Source: Flavobacterium cupreum (lineage in GTDB: Bacteria > Bacteroidota > Bacteroidia > Flavobacteriales > Flavobacteriaceae). From it: a stretch of 64,000 nt of DNA. A program made the position numbers and the translations under genes. The notes beneath the pieces are model-generated. The model did no database searches and was not told where the DNA came from. It saw only the letters and a list, made by a program, of their open reading frames with translations. The DNA lies in the NCBI RefSeq assembly GCF_003996965.1, contig NZ_QWDM01000003.1, forward strand, positions 186,001 to 250,000, written 5' to 3'. Shown here in pieces: positions 1 through 7,544 of the stretch (its first letter is position 1; each line of letters opens with the position of its first letter).

Positions 1-701
1 CAAAAAAAACTTCTTCGCCTTTTTACGCCGGTATGTTTTTTTATAAAAGGAAGGTTGCAACGCAGGCAAACGCTTTTGGTATGCGCAAGCCAGTGCTTTT
101 TCAGTTCAAATTTCTTTTTCCATTCCAAAAACTGAAAACTGTAAACAGAGCATTCGTCTATTAATTCTTTTATTTTATCCGTCGGAATTGCTCCTACCAG
201 CGATTCAGGATGGGTGTAGCAACGGTATAAAACTTCATTTTTTATAATATTGCCCACTCCGGAAAAGATATCCTGATCGAGTAAGGCATCACAGATTTTT
301 TGTTTTGGGATTTTATCCAGGTTTTGTTTTGCTTTTTCCGGATCCCAGTCTTTATTCATAATGTCCTGGCTCCAGTCATAATGAAGGTTGATATCGCCTT
401 CCAGAATTTTAACCGAACAGGTATAAAAGTTGAGTTCACCATTCGAAAAAACCAGGCTCAGTCGCGGTGTGGTTTCCTTTCGTTCATTAATCCTGTAGGT
501 ACCAAACATCAGTAAATGGATTTTGACCGTAAAATCGTCAAAACAAATCAGAAAGTGTTTTCCCCAGGTTTTAAAAGAGGCTGTTTTGCCTTTTATTCTT
601 TGAATATCAACAGCAGTATTTCCGGAAACAGAAATTACTTTCTGTCCTGAAAATTGCTGTGTTTCTTCTTTAAGTATTACAACTGAAGGACCTTCGGGCA
701 T
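1..701 (-). CDS. Fpg/Nei family DNA glycosylase (endonuclease VIII-like), 3' end outside window
   Basis: The reading frame is open from the start codon at 701 to the left window edge, about 233 residues, so the gene is cut off at its C-terminus. The N-terminus reads MPEGPSVVILKEE. In this family the Met is removed, Pro2 becomes the catalytic nucleophile and Glu3 is also catalytic, which fixes the start. Downstream residues include the H2TH-like stretch DALLDQDIFSGVGNIIKNE and the beginning of a zinc finger (CLRC) just before the edge. The expected role is base-excision repair of oxidised bases by glycosylase/AP-lyase action. It is separated from the next gene, also on the minus strand, by a terminator-like hairpin. 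The exact substrate preference cannot be read from the sequence. Confidence 0.9.
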   Translation of the reverse strand, partial: MPEGPSVVILKEETQQFSGQKVISVSGNTAVDIQRIKGKTASFKTWGKHFLICFDDFTVKIHLLMFGTYRINERKETTPRLSLVFSNGELNFYTCSVKILEGDINLHYDWSQDIMNKDWDPEKAKQNLDKIPKQKICDALLDQDIFSGVGNIIKNEVLYRCYTHPESLVGAIPTDKIKELIDECSVYSFQFLEWKKKFELKKHWLAHTKSVCLRCNLPFIKKHTGVKRRRSFF

Positions 702-735
702 GAGAATTATATTTTTATGAGACAGAAATAATTAT

Positions 736-775
736 AAAAGAAAAAGTGCTGCCAAAACAACACTTTTTCTTTTTA
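736..775 (-). terminator. Intrinsic terminator after the DUF892 gene
   Basis: Stem AAAAGAAAAAGTG (736-748) pairs with CACTTTTTCTTTT (761-773). It lies directly after the stop of the DUF892 gene and ahead of the glycosylase gene. A/T flanks on both sides make it potentially bidirectional. Confidence 0.7.
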
Positions 776-781
776 AGCAGC

Positions 782-1357
782 TTAATTTTCATCTTCTTCT
801 GCCGCTTCAATATTGATGGCAGCTACGGCAACTTCCGTTAATTTTTTGTCAGCTCCTTTTTCTTCATCTAATGTTAGCTCCAATAAGGCAGCAGCATCAG
901 TAAGACCCAGCGTTTCGGCAAATTGTCTTAACGTACCGTAAGTGGCAATTTCGTAATGTTCAATTTTTTGGGCAGCCGCAATTATTCCTGCGTCACGCAC
1001 TACACCCGGTTCAGTTTCCTCAAGGATACCTTTACCTTCTTCGATTAAACCTTCCATGGCATCGCATTTTTTTGCGCTTGCTTTTTTACCGATCGATTCA
1101 AAAACCTGTTCTAAACGTGCTATCTGTTCTTCTGTTTCAGTTAAATGGCTTGTCAGTGCATCTATCAGTTCAGGTGAAGTAGCATTTTTTGCCATTAGTG
1201 GAATTGCTTTTGTTAAAGCTTTCTCAGCCCAATAAATGTCTTTTAGTCCATCTTCAAAAAGTTCCGTAAGCCCGGAAGCAGCATTTGATTTTGGTTTGGT
1301 CACACCGGCCTTGGTCGTTTGTTTTGCTGTGGTCTGTTTTTTACTTTTAGTTTCCAT
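782..1357 (-). CDS. DUF892 (YciE/YciF-like) ferritin-like protein
   Basis: A 191-residue protein. Residues 1-25 are a Lys/Thr/Gln-rich tail, followed by a helical ferritin-like DUF892 domain (about 27-180) with the typical LTELFEDGLKDIYWAEKAL start and metal-ligand candidates such as E/H in KIEHYEIA. The C-terminus is very acidic (AAEEDEN). The family is induced by osmotic or general stress in enterobacteria, and its biochemical function is not settled. The gene is divergent from an acidic protein whose first residues (METKNKK) closely resemble this one's (METKSKK), suggesting related regulation or descent of the starts. It could bind iron, but that is inference from fold only. Confidence 0.88.
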   Translation of the reverse strand: METKSKKQTTAKQTTKAGVTKPKSNAASGLTELFEDGLKDIYWAEKALTKAIPLMAKNATSPELIDALTSHLTETEEQIARLEQVFESIGKKASAKKCDAMEGLIEEGKGILEETEPGVVRDAGIIAAAQKIEHYEIATYGTLRQFAETLGLTDAAALLELTLDEEKGADKKLTEVAVAAINIEAAEEDEN

Positions 1358-1508
1358 GATATAATTTTATTTATAATTAATAAGGTAAAATTACATGCAA
1401 TGAAAACGAATTTGTTACACGCTTTTTTTCTTAAATTACAATATAAACATCTGTAAATTATAGAATTAGGAATTAAAATTCTGTAAGAAAAAAGAACAGG
1501 GCACATGG

Positions 1509-1516
1509 TAGATTTG
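1509..1516 (+). promoter_or_regulatory. -7 promoter box for the acidic protein gene
   Basis: TAGATTTG matches the Bacteroidota -7 consensus TAnnTTTG and sits 27 nt before the start codon at 1544. No well-spaced TTG -33 box is visible. Confidence 0.5.
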
Positions 1517-1543
1517 TAATACTAACTAGTAAAATTTTATATC

Positions 1544-2002
1544 ATGGAAACTAAGAATAAAAAAATGAGAACGGTTAACTTAAACAAGCAAAATGCTATC
1601 ATGAATGAAGTACTGTATAGCAATGATGAAATAAGAAAAGGAAACCATAATTATAACGTTAAAAGTTATGGCCGCACCATAAATGGCTACGATCCGAATA
1701 AAGCCATCCCGGATCAGGGACAAATCACCAATGATGAAGGCGATTATGATGAAATTGATGATCTGGACGATGATTTTCATGCGCCGGGTGATATCGAGCA
1801 CGATGAAGATCAGGAAGATTTAAACGACGAATTTGACAATCCAAAAGATGTTGACGATGATTTTACGGAAACGGATAAAGATCTGGAAGACATCGATCAG
1901 GATGACGATGAAGATGACCTGGAAGATGACCTTGAAGAAGATGAAATCGAGGAAGAAGATTCAGGAGATACTTATCCGGACAATGATCCAAGAAAATTCT
2001 AA
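1544..2002 (+). CDS. Highly acidic low-complexity protein, unknown function
   Basis: A 152-residue protein with no domain I recognise. Residues 1-60 are mixed, with a basic patch (NLNKQ, KGNHNYNVKSYGR). From about residue 65 onward it is dominated by Asp and Glu runs such as DDDEDDLEDDLEEDEIEEED. No signal peptide or membrane segment is visible. Such polyanionic tails occur in DNA-mimic proteins, histone-chaperone-like proteins and Ca-binding or desiccation-related proteins, and nothing here decides between them. It is divergent from the DUF892 stress gene with 186 bp between start codons, and has its own terminator downstream. The coding call rests on a clean start, promoter box and terminator. 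Confidence 0.75.
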   Translation: METKNKKMRTVNLNKQNAIMNEVLYSNDEIRKGNHNYNVKSYGRTINGYDPNKAIPDQGQITNDEGDYDEIDDLDDDFHAPGDIEHDEDQEDLNDEFDNPKDVDDDFTETDKDLEDIDQDDDEDDLEDDLEEDEIEEEDSGDTYPDNDPRKF

Positions 2003-2018
2003 TTCAGGAGAAAGAATC

Positions 2019-2052
2019 AAAAAAGCCGTTACTAGATGTAACGGCTTTTTTT
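2019..2052 (+). terminator. Intrinsic terminator of the acidic protein gene
   Basis: AAGCCGTTAC and GTAACGGCTT form a 10-bp stem around a short loop, followed by a run of seven T. It lies 16 nt past the stop codon. Confidence 0.85.
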
Positions 2053-2073
2053 GCATTTTATATTTTGTGAAAC

Positions 2074-2721
2074 CTAATCCCCTATTTTTTCCAAGGGAGG
2101 AATATCATCCATTCTTTCCAGGCGTTCTGCGAGACCGGATCTGGCTTCATTTAGTTCCTGTTCTGCTTTGCCTAATTCTTTATACCACTCCTCTTTTCCG
2201 GTAGTGGAACTTTCGATTTTACGCATGATCTCATAGATCTCACCCTGTGCTTCCATTACGGCTAATCTTTTGTAATACGTCAGGCTTTCCGTCATATGCG
2301 CCAGTGCGATCATGGCCGTCAGGAACGGGTGGTTGTTCGTTACATTGACATCCTTTATTTTTCCGTGCTCTAACTCCACTTTTAAGGCAAAAGCAAATTC
2401 TTCCATATTAAATCTTTCGTGTTTGCTATTCGGATTTAAATAGGCTTTAATAGCTTCGACATTATTCATCGTTGACAAATCAACGTCTGTATCGGTATTT
2501 GTTTGCAAATCATTATAAACAACGGCAGCAATTGCTCTTGCTTCGTTAATGGTTGGATCGTTTTCCGGATTTTCGAAATCTCTTACCGACCAGTCCCAAT
2601 TTTCCGGATGAACAGGTCTGATGTACTTTTCACAAAAATCTGTTACATCATTTTTTAAACTTACCATCTCATCTTCCCTTTTTATATATACATCCTGATA
2701 AGCGCCACTTTTAGTTCCCAT
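2074..2721 (-). CDS. Conserved hypothetical protein, unknown function
   Basis: A 215-residue protein starting at MGTKSGAYQDVYIKRED. The longer frame to 2793 would run through the terminator hairpin at 2751-2784, so the internal ATG at 2721 is preferred. The protein is soluble and mostly helical by composition, with a Pro-rich tail (DDIPPLEKIGD) and a coiled-coil-like stretch near residues 185-205 (EEWYKELGKAEQELNEARS). I recognise no domain. It lies downstream of the topoisomerase gene on the same strand but behind that gene's terminator, so it is probably a separate transcription unit. Confidence 0.7.
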   Translation of the reverse strand: MGTKSGAYQDVYIKREDEMVSLKNDVTDFCEKYIRPVHPENWDWSVRDFENPENDPTINEARAIAAVVYNDLQTNTDTDVDLSTMNNVEAIKAYLNPNSKHERFNMEEFAFALKVELEHGKIKDVNVTNNHPFLTAMIALAHMTESLTYYKRLAVMEAQGEIYEIMRKIESSTTGKEEWYKELGKAEQELNEARSGLAERLERMDDIPPLEKIGD

Positions 2722-2740
2722 AACTTTATAATTTTGTTTT

Positions 2741-2790
2741 AAAATTAAAACGACACATCCATCTAAAAATAGATATATGTGTCGCTTTCC
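2741..2790 (-). terminator. Terminator of the topoisomerase IB operon
   Basis: CGACACAT (2751-2758) and ATGTGTCG (2777-2784) form a stem. Read on the minus strand it is followed by TTTT and an A/T-rich tail. It sits between the topoisomerase stop (2863) and the next start (2721). Confidence 0.65.
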
Positions 2791-2862
2791 CAATCTAAAC
2801 TCCTTTATAGCTTCAAAATTGCTATTTTTAATACGAACACCTTAACTCAATACGATCAATTT

Positions 2863-3960
2863 TTAGCTCAATCCGTTTGAAAATTCGGGCTGAAAGCTTC
2901 CGATTAATTCGGAAAAAACGACTTCTGAACGTGAAAAATATTTTTGATTGCTTCGATTTTTACGGACTTTATCAAAATATTCTCCGAGAGAACCATCTTC
3001 GTAACCCGCTACAATTAACGGATGTACATAATAATTCCTGCACACGCTTCTGGTATTTCCCAGTGCTTCGGCCGTACTGTCAATAGCAGTCAAAATATTC
3101 TTTTTTATTTCTTTTTCTTCCTCGGCAATTCCTATATTCATTAAAGTTTCAAAAAATATCAGGGAAGCTGCCCACGTTCTGAAATCTTTCGCACTAAAAT
3201 GTTTTCCCGAAATTTCATGCAGGTATTCATTCACCATATGACTGTCCAGAACTTTTCGTTCGCCATTTTCATCGTAGTATTTAAACACTTCCCAACCCGG
3301 GATTTCTTCACAGCGGCTTACTAATTTTATCAGTTGTTTATTTCTGGTCGTGATGGTATGCTGCTTTCCTTTCTTTCCAATAAACTCAAATCGAAGTGAA
3401 TTGCGGTCAATATTAATATGTCTTTTGCGCAAAGTCGAAAGCCCGTAGGATTTGTTGTCTTTGGCGTATTTTTCGTTTCCGATTCTAATGTGCGTTTCCT
3501 CCATCAGGCGAATGACAAGTGCAATAACCTTGTTTTTGTTCCATTCCTTTTGTTCCAGATCTAAATCGACCTGCTTTCTGATCTTAGGAAGAAACTTTCC
3601 GAATTCGGCTATTTTATAAAATTTCGTCTGGTTCCTGATCAGATTCCATTTCGGATGATAGCGATATTGTTTTCTGTTTTTATCATCTGTTCCAACGGCC
3701 TGAAGGTGTCCGTTGGTTAAATCTGTAATCCTTACATTCTCCCAGGCAGGCGGAAGCACTAAACTGTTAAAGCGCTTTAATTCACTTTTCCTTTTAACGC
3801 ATCTGCCATTCTTTTTATAAACGAACCCCCCGCCTTCTCTACAACGTTGTATAGTAAGCTTATGATCGTTTACGTAAATTAAATCTAATTTTTCCAAAAC
3901 CAGCTGTGGCGTTTTTATTAACTGCTCCAGTAGTTTTCCCTGGTCGATTTTAGCATTCAT
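2863..3960 (-). CDS. DNA topoisomerase IB (poxvirus/bacterial type)
   Basis: A 365-residue protein of normal length for bacterial type IB topoisomerases. It has the N-terminal domain (GGGFVYKKNGRCVKR, LPPAWENVRI) and the C-terminal catalytic domain with EETHIRIGNEKYAKDN, the RKRHINI region, KHFSAKDFRTWAAS (catalytic Arg/Lys region) and the nucleophile motif SVCRNYYVHP (Tyr310/311). The family relaxes supercoils by a 3'-phosphotyrosyl nick without ATP. The start ATG overlaps the TGA of the upstream small gene (ATGA, 3957-3960), showing translational coupling. These enzymes are sporadic in bacteria and often sit with stress genes, as here. Confidence 0.92.
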   Translation of the reverse strand: MNAKIDQGKLLEQLIKTPQLVLEKLDLIYVNDHKLTIQRCREGGGFVYKKNGRCVKRKSELKRFNSLVLPPAWENVRITDLTNGHLQAVGTDDKNRKQYRYHPKWNLIRNQTKFYKIAEFGKFLPKIRKQVDLDLEQKEWNKNKVIALVIRLMEETHIRIGNEKYAKDNKSYGLSTLRKRHINIDRNSLRFEFIGKKGKQHTITTRNKQLIKLVSRCEEIPGWEVFKYYDENGERKVLDSHMVNEYLHEISGKHFSAKDFRTWAASLIFFETLMNIGIAEEEKEIKKNILTAIDSTAEALGNTRSVCRNYYVHPLIVAGYEDGSLGEYFDKVRKNRSNQKYFSRSEVVFSELIGSFQPEFSNGLS

Positions 3961-4229
3961 ATTTTTTTCTCAAAGATTAATTTGGCAATATAATTGTTGC
4001 GCAATGATTTGATAAGATTTTTTTTCGACATATAAGAACGCCCCGAAATGCCTTCTTTTCTGGCTTGTTCGTACAGTTCATCTTTTGTCCATTCTTCGTA
4101 AAGTTTTGCGTGACCTCTTTTCTCTCGTGAATCAGGAGTGTTTGAAATATGCACTGATTTTTCTTCACTATCTCCTTTTTTTAAAAGCGCATCGTATTGT
4201 TCCTCGTTTTTAATTCCTGGATCTGGCAT
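3957..4229 (-). CDS. Small DUF7218 / Rho termination factor N-like protein
   Basis: A 90-residue protein starting at MPDPGIKNEEQYDALLKKG. The frame extends to 4274, but homologues as I remember them begin with MPDPG, so the start at 4229 is chosen. The C-terminal half (YEEWTKDELYEQARKEGI, then SYMSKKNLIKSLRNN) has the helix-extended-loop-helix look of Rho-N/SAP-like domains that bind nucleic acid. Its stop overlaps the topoisomerase start by 4 nt, so the two are co-translated. A DNA-related accessory role for the topoisomerase is an inference from that coupling. Confidence 0.8.
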   Translation of the reverse strand: MPDPGIKNEEQYDALLKKGDSEEKSVHISNTPDSREKRGHAKLYEEWTKDELYEQARKEGISGRSYMSKKNLIKSLRNNYIAKLIFEKKI

Positions 4230-4502
4230 AACAATAAGTTTTAAGTGATTATGTATGGTTAAGTCAAAATTCATTATAAACAGCGAAAACAGCGTTATAG
4301 AATTTTTGAATAAGTTTTCATAATTAACTATAAGCCAAAGTGTTTGTTGAAATAGCTGTTACTAATATGAATTGCTATTTACTATTTAATTCCTGCTTTT
4401 TTATGGGTAATATTTAAATCCTGTAACATTTTTCAAAAATGCTGTAAAATATTCTTCCTTGTTCTAAATAATTTTACATCATAACATTTAAACCACAAAA
4501 TC

Positions 4503-5090
4503 ATGAAAAAGTTACTACTAGCAGGAAAAGTTATTTTAGGCGCCGGACTAATCATTATATTCCTAAATTCCTGCAAAAATGAACCTAAACAAGAAGACCC
4601 GAAAGAGGTTGCTGAAGATACGAATGAAGCTAAATTTGACTCTATAGACGATAAAAAAGACGATTCTGAATTTTTAGTAGATATCGCTGAAGTGAATTTA
4701 GCCGAAATTGAAATCGGAAAACTGGCTCAGACCAAAAGTACTAATGTAGAAGTGAAAAAATTTGGTAAAATGTTGGTTGATGAGCACACTAAATCTGCTT
4801 CAGAAGTGAGCGCTTTGGCTAAAACAAAAAATTTCACTCTTCCAACATCTTTAACAGAAGAAGGACAGGAAGAATACAATAAACTAAACGAAAAATCAGG
4901 AGTTGATTTTGACAAAAAATTTGCTGACATGATGATCGACGGTCACGAAAAAGCAATTGATAAACTAAAGAAAGCTTCTGAGGATGCTAAAGATGAAGAT
5001 GTTAAAATTTGGGCATCAAATAATATTGCCGGTTTAACAGCTCATTTGGAACATGCTAAAATGCTTAAGCAAAATTTAGACAAAAAATAG
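4503..5090 (+). CDS. DUF4142 family lipoprotein
   Basis: A 195-residue protein. Residues 1-22 are a lipoprotein signal peptide with lipobox LNSC (Cys about 23), followed by an acidic linker and a helical DUF4142 domain (about 57-192, DSEFLVDIAEVNLAEIEIGKLA). DUF4142 proteins are exported ferritin-like helical bundles of unknown activity, common in Bacteroidota stress loci. The gene stands alone with its own terminator and faces the cupin gene. It may belong to the same stress response as the DUF892 gene, but no shared promoter element is convincing. Confidence 0.88.
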   Translation: MKKLLLAGKVILGAGLIIIFLNSCKNEPKQEDPKEVAEDTNEAKFDSIDDKKDDSEFLVDIAEVNLAEIEIGKLAQTKSTNVEVKKFGKMLVDEHTKSASEVSALAKTKNFTLPTSLTEEGQEEYNKLNEKSGVDFDKKFADMMIDGHEKAIDKLKKASEDAKDEDVKIWASNNIAGLTAHLEHAKMLKQNLDKK

Positions 5091-5118
5091 AATTGGTATT
5101 GGTATTTTTTTTTTGGGG

Positions 5119-5157
5119 AACCCCTGGACAGTAATGTTCAGGGGTTTATTTTTTTAG
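5119..5157 (+). terminator. Intrinsic terminator of the DUF4142 gene
   Basis: AACCCCTG (5119-5126) pairs with CAGGGGTT (5139-5146) and is followed by a T-rich tail. Confidence 0.85.
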
Positions 5158-5232
5158 GTACTGAGTTGCTGAGATGCTAAGGTTTTTCTTTTCTCAGGAT
5201 CTTACCAGCTTAGTAGCTTAGTAGCTTTTTCC
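5157..5232. repeat. Inverted simple-sequence repeat (GCTGAGATGCTAAGG / CTTAGTAGC)
   Basis: Words of the type TGAGTTGCTGAGATGCTAAG on the left are mirrored by CTTAGTAGCTTAGTAGC on the right. The right half runs into the cupin gene and supplies its stop codon and last codons (GKSY-stop). This is one of the intergenic palindromic word repeats described in the findings. Confidence 0.75.
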
Positions 5233-5628
5233 AAAACTATTGTATTCTTCATCGGTTACGCTTTCTAACCATATTCCTTTGCCTTTATCGATTTCCGTAA
5301 TGATTGCGATATGTGAAAAACGACTGAAAGGCGTGGCGCCATACCAGTGTTCTACGCCTGGCAATACTGTAAGCACCTGACCTTTATGAACCAATCTCAT
5401 CCCTTTTCCTCTTTCCTGATAATAACCAATTCCGTCTGTCGCTATAAATAGCTGCAAACTTGAATTGATATGCCAGTTGCATCTCGAACCCGGTTCAAAA
5501 GCAACATCTTTGATAACTGTATTTTCGGGATGAATGTCGCTGGTTTGTTTTTTATAAGTAACATCACCGGTCATATACGAATTCGAAATTTTCCCTTCTT
5601 CAGTAACTGTAGTGTATTTTGTTGACAT
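5218..5628 (-). CDS. Cupin domain protein
   Basis: A 136-residue single-cupin protein. Motif 1 is represented by FEPGSRCNWHINSSLQLFIATDG and motif 2 by LPGVEHWYGATP, giving His candidates for metal binding, though motif 1 lacks the usual HxH. Proteins of this size are often annotated as carboxymuconolactone-decarboxylase-associated cupins; the substrate here is unknown. It is monocistronic, and the last codons lie inside an intergenic repeat, so the C-terminus may have been altered by it. The gap 5629-5881 shows no further gene. Confidence 0.82.
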   Translation of the reverse strand: MSTKYTTVTEEGKISNSYMTGDVTYKKQTSDIHPENTVIKDVAFEPGSRCNWHINSSLQLFIATDGIGYYQERGKGMRLVHKGQVLTVLPGVEHWYGATPFSRFSHIAIITEIDKGKGIWLESVTDEEYNSFGKSY

Positions 5629-5881
5629 AAAGTTAGTTATTAATTGAGTTAGTTTTCTATTTAAAATTTATTTGAGTATTGTCCTTAGCCTTACTGTTAT
5701 AAAGCTTTAAATTTATTGTCAGTACCGGAACTAAATCAAGCAAGAGTGTGCTTATGGAAGTTTATGTTTAGCCGATAAAAGAAATCTGATCAATAATTCC
5801 TTATTCTGAGGGCAAATTTACAACGGTAAATCCGATCAGAAATAATGAAAATCAAACAAAAAATTAAGAATTTGAAACAAT

Positions 5882-6754
5882 TTACATTCGTAACGACTTT
5901 GGAACCGTTCCTGTAAGCCTTTTGAAGTAATTATTGAAATAACTCGGATATTCAAATCCAAGCGAATATCCAATGTCTGCAATACTCCAGTCCGTGTGCT
6001 GTAATAATGCTTTTGCTTCGCTGATAATTCTTTCGGTAATGTGTGCTGTAGTCGATTTTCCTGTGATTTCCTTTACCGAACGATTCAGGTGATTGACGTG
6101 AACCGCCAGATTTTGTGCGTAATCCTGCGGATTTTTCAATACAAGTGGCTGATCTTTAGTTTCAATTGGAAACTGTCTTTCCAAAAGTTCCAAAAATAAG
6201 GATGTAATTCTTGCAGACGCATTTTTATGTTTAAAGAAATTTTCGGAAGGCTGCATTTTCATGGATTCATGAATAATCAGATTGATGTAGTTTCGGATTA
6301 AATCGTCTTTAAACACATAATCGGTATCCTGCTCTACAATCATTTTCTGAAAAAGAGAAGTTATAAATGTCTTTTGTTCCGCTGAGAGATAAAAGATTGG
6401 CGTTCCGCTGATTTTAAACAACGGACATTCATGAAGACTTTCCGAGCGGTCGTTTACCTTCAGGAATTCCTCGGTAAAAACACAGGCAAAACCATGATAC
6501 GATTCGGAAGTAATTTCCCAGGAATACGGAATATGCGGATTGCCGAAAAACAGAATAGTGCCGTCAGTTTCAATACCCCTGTCCGCATACTGAATGATAT
6601 TCTGACCGGTATTGATACAAATTTTGTAAAAATCCCTTCGGTTATAAGTGGGTATGGCATGGCAATCATTTCCCGCTTCGTACACTTTAAACCCTTTCAG
6701 TTTTAAGTCAGAAGTAGTAAAATCAACTGGTTCAGAAATAGTGTTTTCCTTCAT
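5882..6754 (-). CDS. AraC family transcriptional regulator
   Basis: A 290-residue regulator. The N-terminal half looks like the cupin-type effector domain of AraC proteins (SYHGFACVFTEEFL). The C-terminal ~100 residues carry two helix-turn-helix units ending in DWSIADIGYSLGFEYPSYFNNYFKRLTGTVPKSLR, the AraC/XylS signature. It is divergent from a Crp-like gene. A -7 box TAACTTTG on the minus strand (6759-6766) ends only 4 nt before its start codon, so the mRNA is predicted to be leaderless. Targets are unknown; the cupin gene downstream on the same strand is a candidate but lies 253 bp away. Confidence 0.92.
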   Translation of the reverse strand: MKENTISEPVDFTTSDLKLKGFKVYEAGNDCHAIPTYNRRDFYKICINTGQNIIQYADRGIETDGTILFFGNPHIPYSWEITSESYHGFACVFTEEFLKVNDRSESLHECPLFKISGTPIFYLSAEQKTFITSLFQKMIVEQDTDYVFKDDLIRNYINLIIHESMKMQPSENFFKHKNASARITSLFLELLERQFPIETKDQPLVLKNPQDYAQNLAVHVNHLNRSVKEITGKSTTAHITERIISEAKALLQHTDWSIADIGYSLGFEYPSYFNNYFKRLTGTVPKSLRM

Positions 6755-6758
6755 GGGG

Positions 6759-6766
6759 CAAAGTTA
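6759..6766 (-). promoter_or_regulatory. -7 box of the AraC-family gene (predicted leaderless)
   Basis: The minus strand reads TAACTTTG, then GGGG, then the ATG at 6754. The spacing leaves no room for a 5' leader. Confidence 0.6.
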
Positions 6767-6843
6767 TGAAATTCAAACAAAGATTTACATTCGAAAATGT
6801 TAAAGAATAAAAACAGATCCTTCCTGTTCCATAAATAATATTT

Positions 6844-6851
6844 TATCTTTG
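6844..6851 (+). promoter_or_regulatory. -7 box of the Crp-like gene (predicted leaderless)
   Basis: TATCTTTG is followed by CCAC and the start codon at 6856, the same 4-nt gap as at the divergent AraC gene. No consensus TTTG -33 box at normal spacing is visible. Confidence 0.6.
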
Positions 6852-6855
6852 CCAC

Positions 6856-7443
6856 ATGAAGGATTTACTGCCCGTAATAGATTATATTTCCAGATACGTC
6901 GATCTGACCGATGATGAAAAAAATCATCTGGCCGGCTTTTTGAAAATTACAAAAGTCAAAAAAAGACAGTTTATTGTACAGCCGGGCTTTGTATGCCAAC
7001 ATAAAAGCTATGTCGTAAAAGGCGCTTTCAGGGGTTATCTGGTAGACCAGGAAGGCAAGGAACATACTTTATCTTTTGCCATAGAAGACTGGTGGATCTC
7101 GGATTACAGCAGTTTAATTTATCAGGAACCTGCCACTTTATTTGTCGAAGCGCTGGAAGATTCAGTTCTGATCCAGATCGCTTATGAAGACGAGCAACGG
7201 TTTTTGGCAGAAATTCCGAAACTTGAAAAATTCGAGCGTATCATTACCCAGCGCTCACTGGCTTTTCAGCAAAAAAGACTGCTGTCTAATTTTACCAAAA
7301 CCGCCGAAGAACGTTACGATGAATTTATGACCAAATATTCGGCAATCGCCAAGCGCGTTCCGCAATACGCCCTGGCTTCGTATCTGGGCTTCAGTACCGA
7401 ATACCTCAGCAAAATCCGAAACGGAAAAACATCAAAAAGTTAA
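6856..7443 (+). CDS. Crp/Fnr family (cNMP-binding) transcriptional regulator
   Basis: A 195-residue protein with the cyclic-nucleotide-binding beta-roll in residues ~10-125 (LKITKVKKRQFIVQPGFVCQ, YVVKGAFRGYL) and a short C-terminal helix-turn-helix (RVPQYALASYLGFSTEYLSKIRNGK). This is the common small Bacteroidota Crp-like type. The cNMP-contacting Arg/Glu pattern of true CAP is not obvious, so the ligand may differ. It lies 101 bp before a metallo-beta-lactamase-fold gene on the same strand, which it may control. Confidence 0.9.
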   Translation: MKDLLPVIDYISRYVDLTDDEKNHLAGFLKITKVKKRQFIVQPGFVCQHKSYVVKGAFRGYLVDQEGKEHTLSFAIEDWWISDYSSLIYQEPATLFVEALEDSVLIQIAYEDEQRFLAEIPKLEKFERIITQRSLAFQQKRLLSNFTKTAEERYDEFMTKYSAIAKRVPQYALASYLGFSTEYLSKIRNGKTSKS

Positions 7444-7544
7444 ACCAGTTCAACCTTATTTCCTAAACCAGTTCATTTTTATTTTTCTTATTCTGTCCCA
7501 GATTTGCAGTGTCAATAAGGACAATTAATTTTAATATCATAAAA

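Noticed and set aside
3977-4168. A 63-codon alternate frame inside the small DUF7218-like gene
   Set aside because: The overlapping frame with the MPDPG start and ATGA coupling is the credible one.
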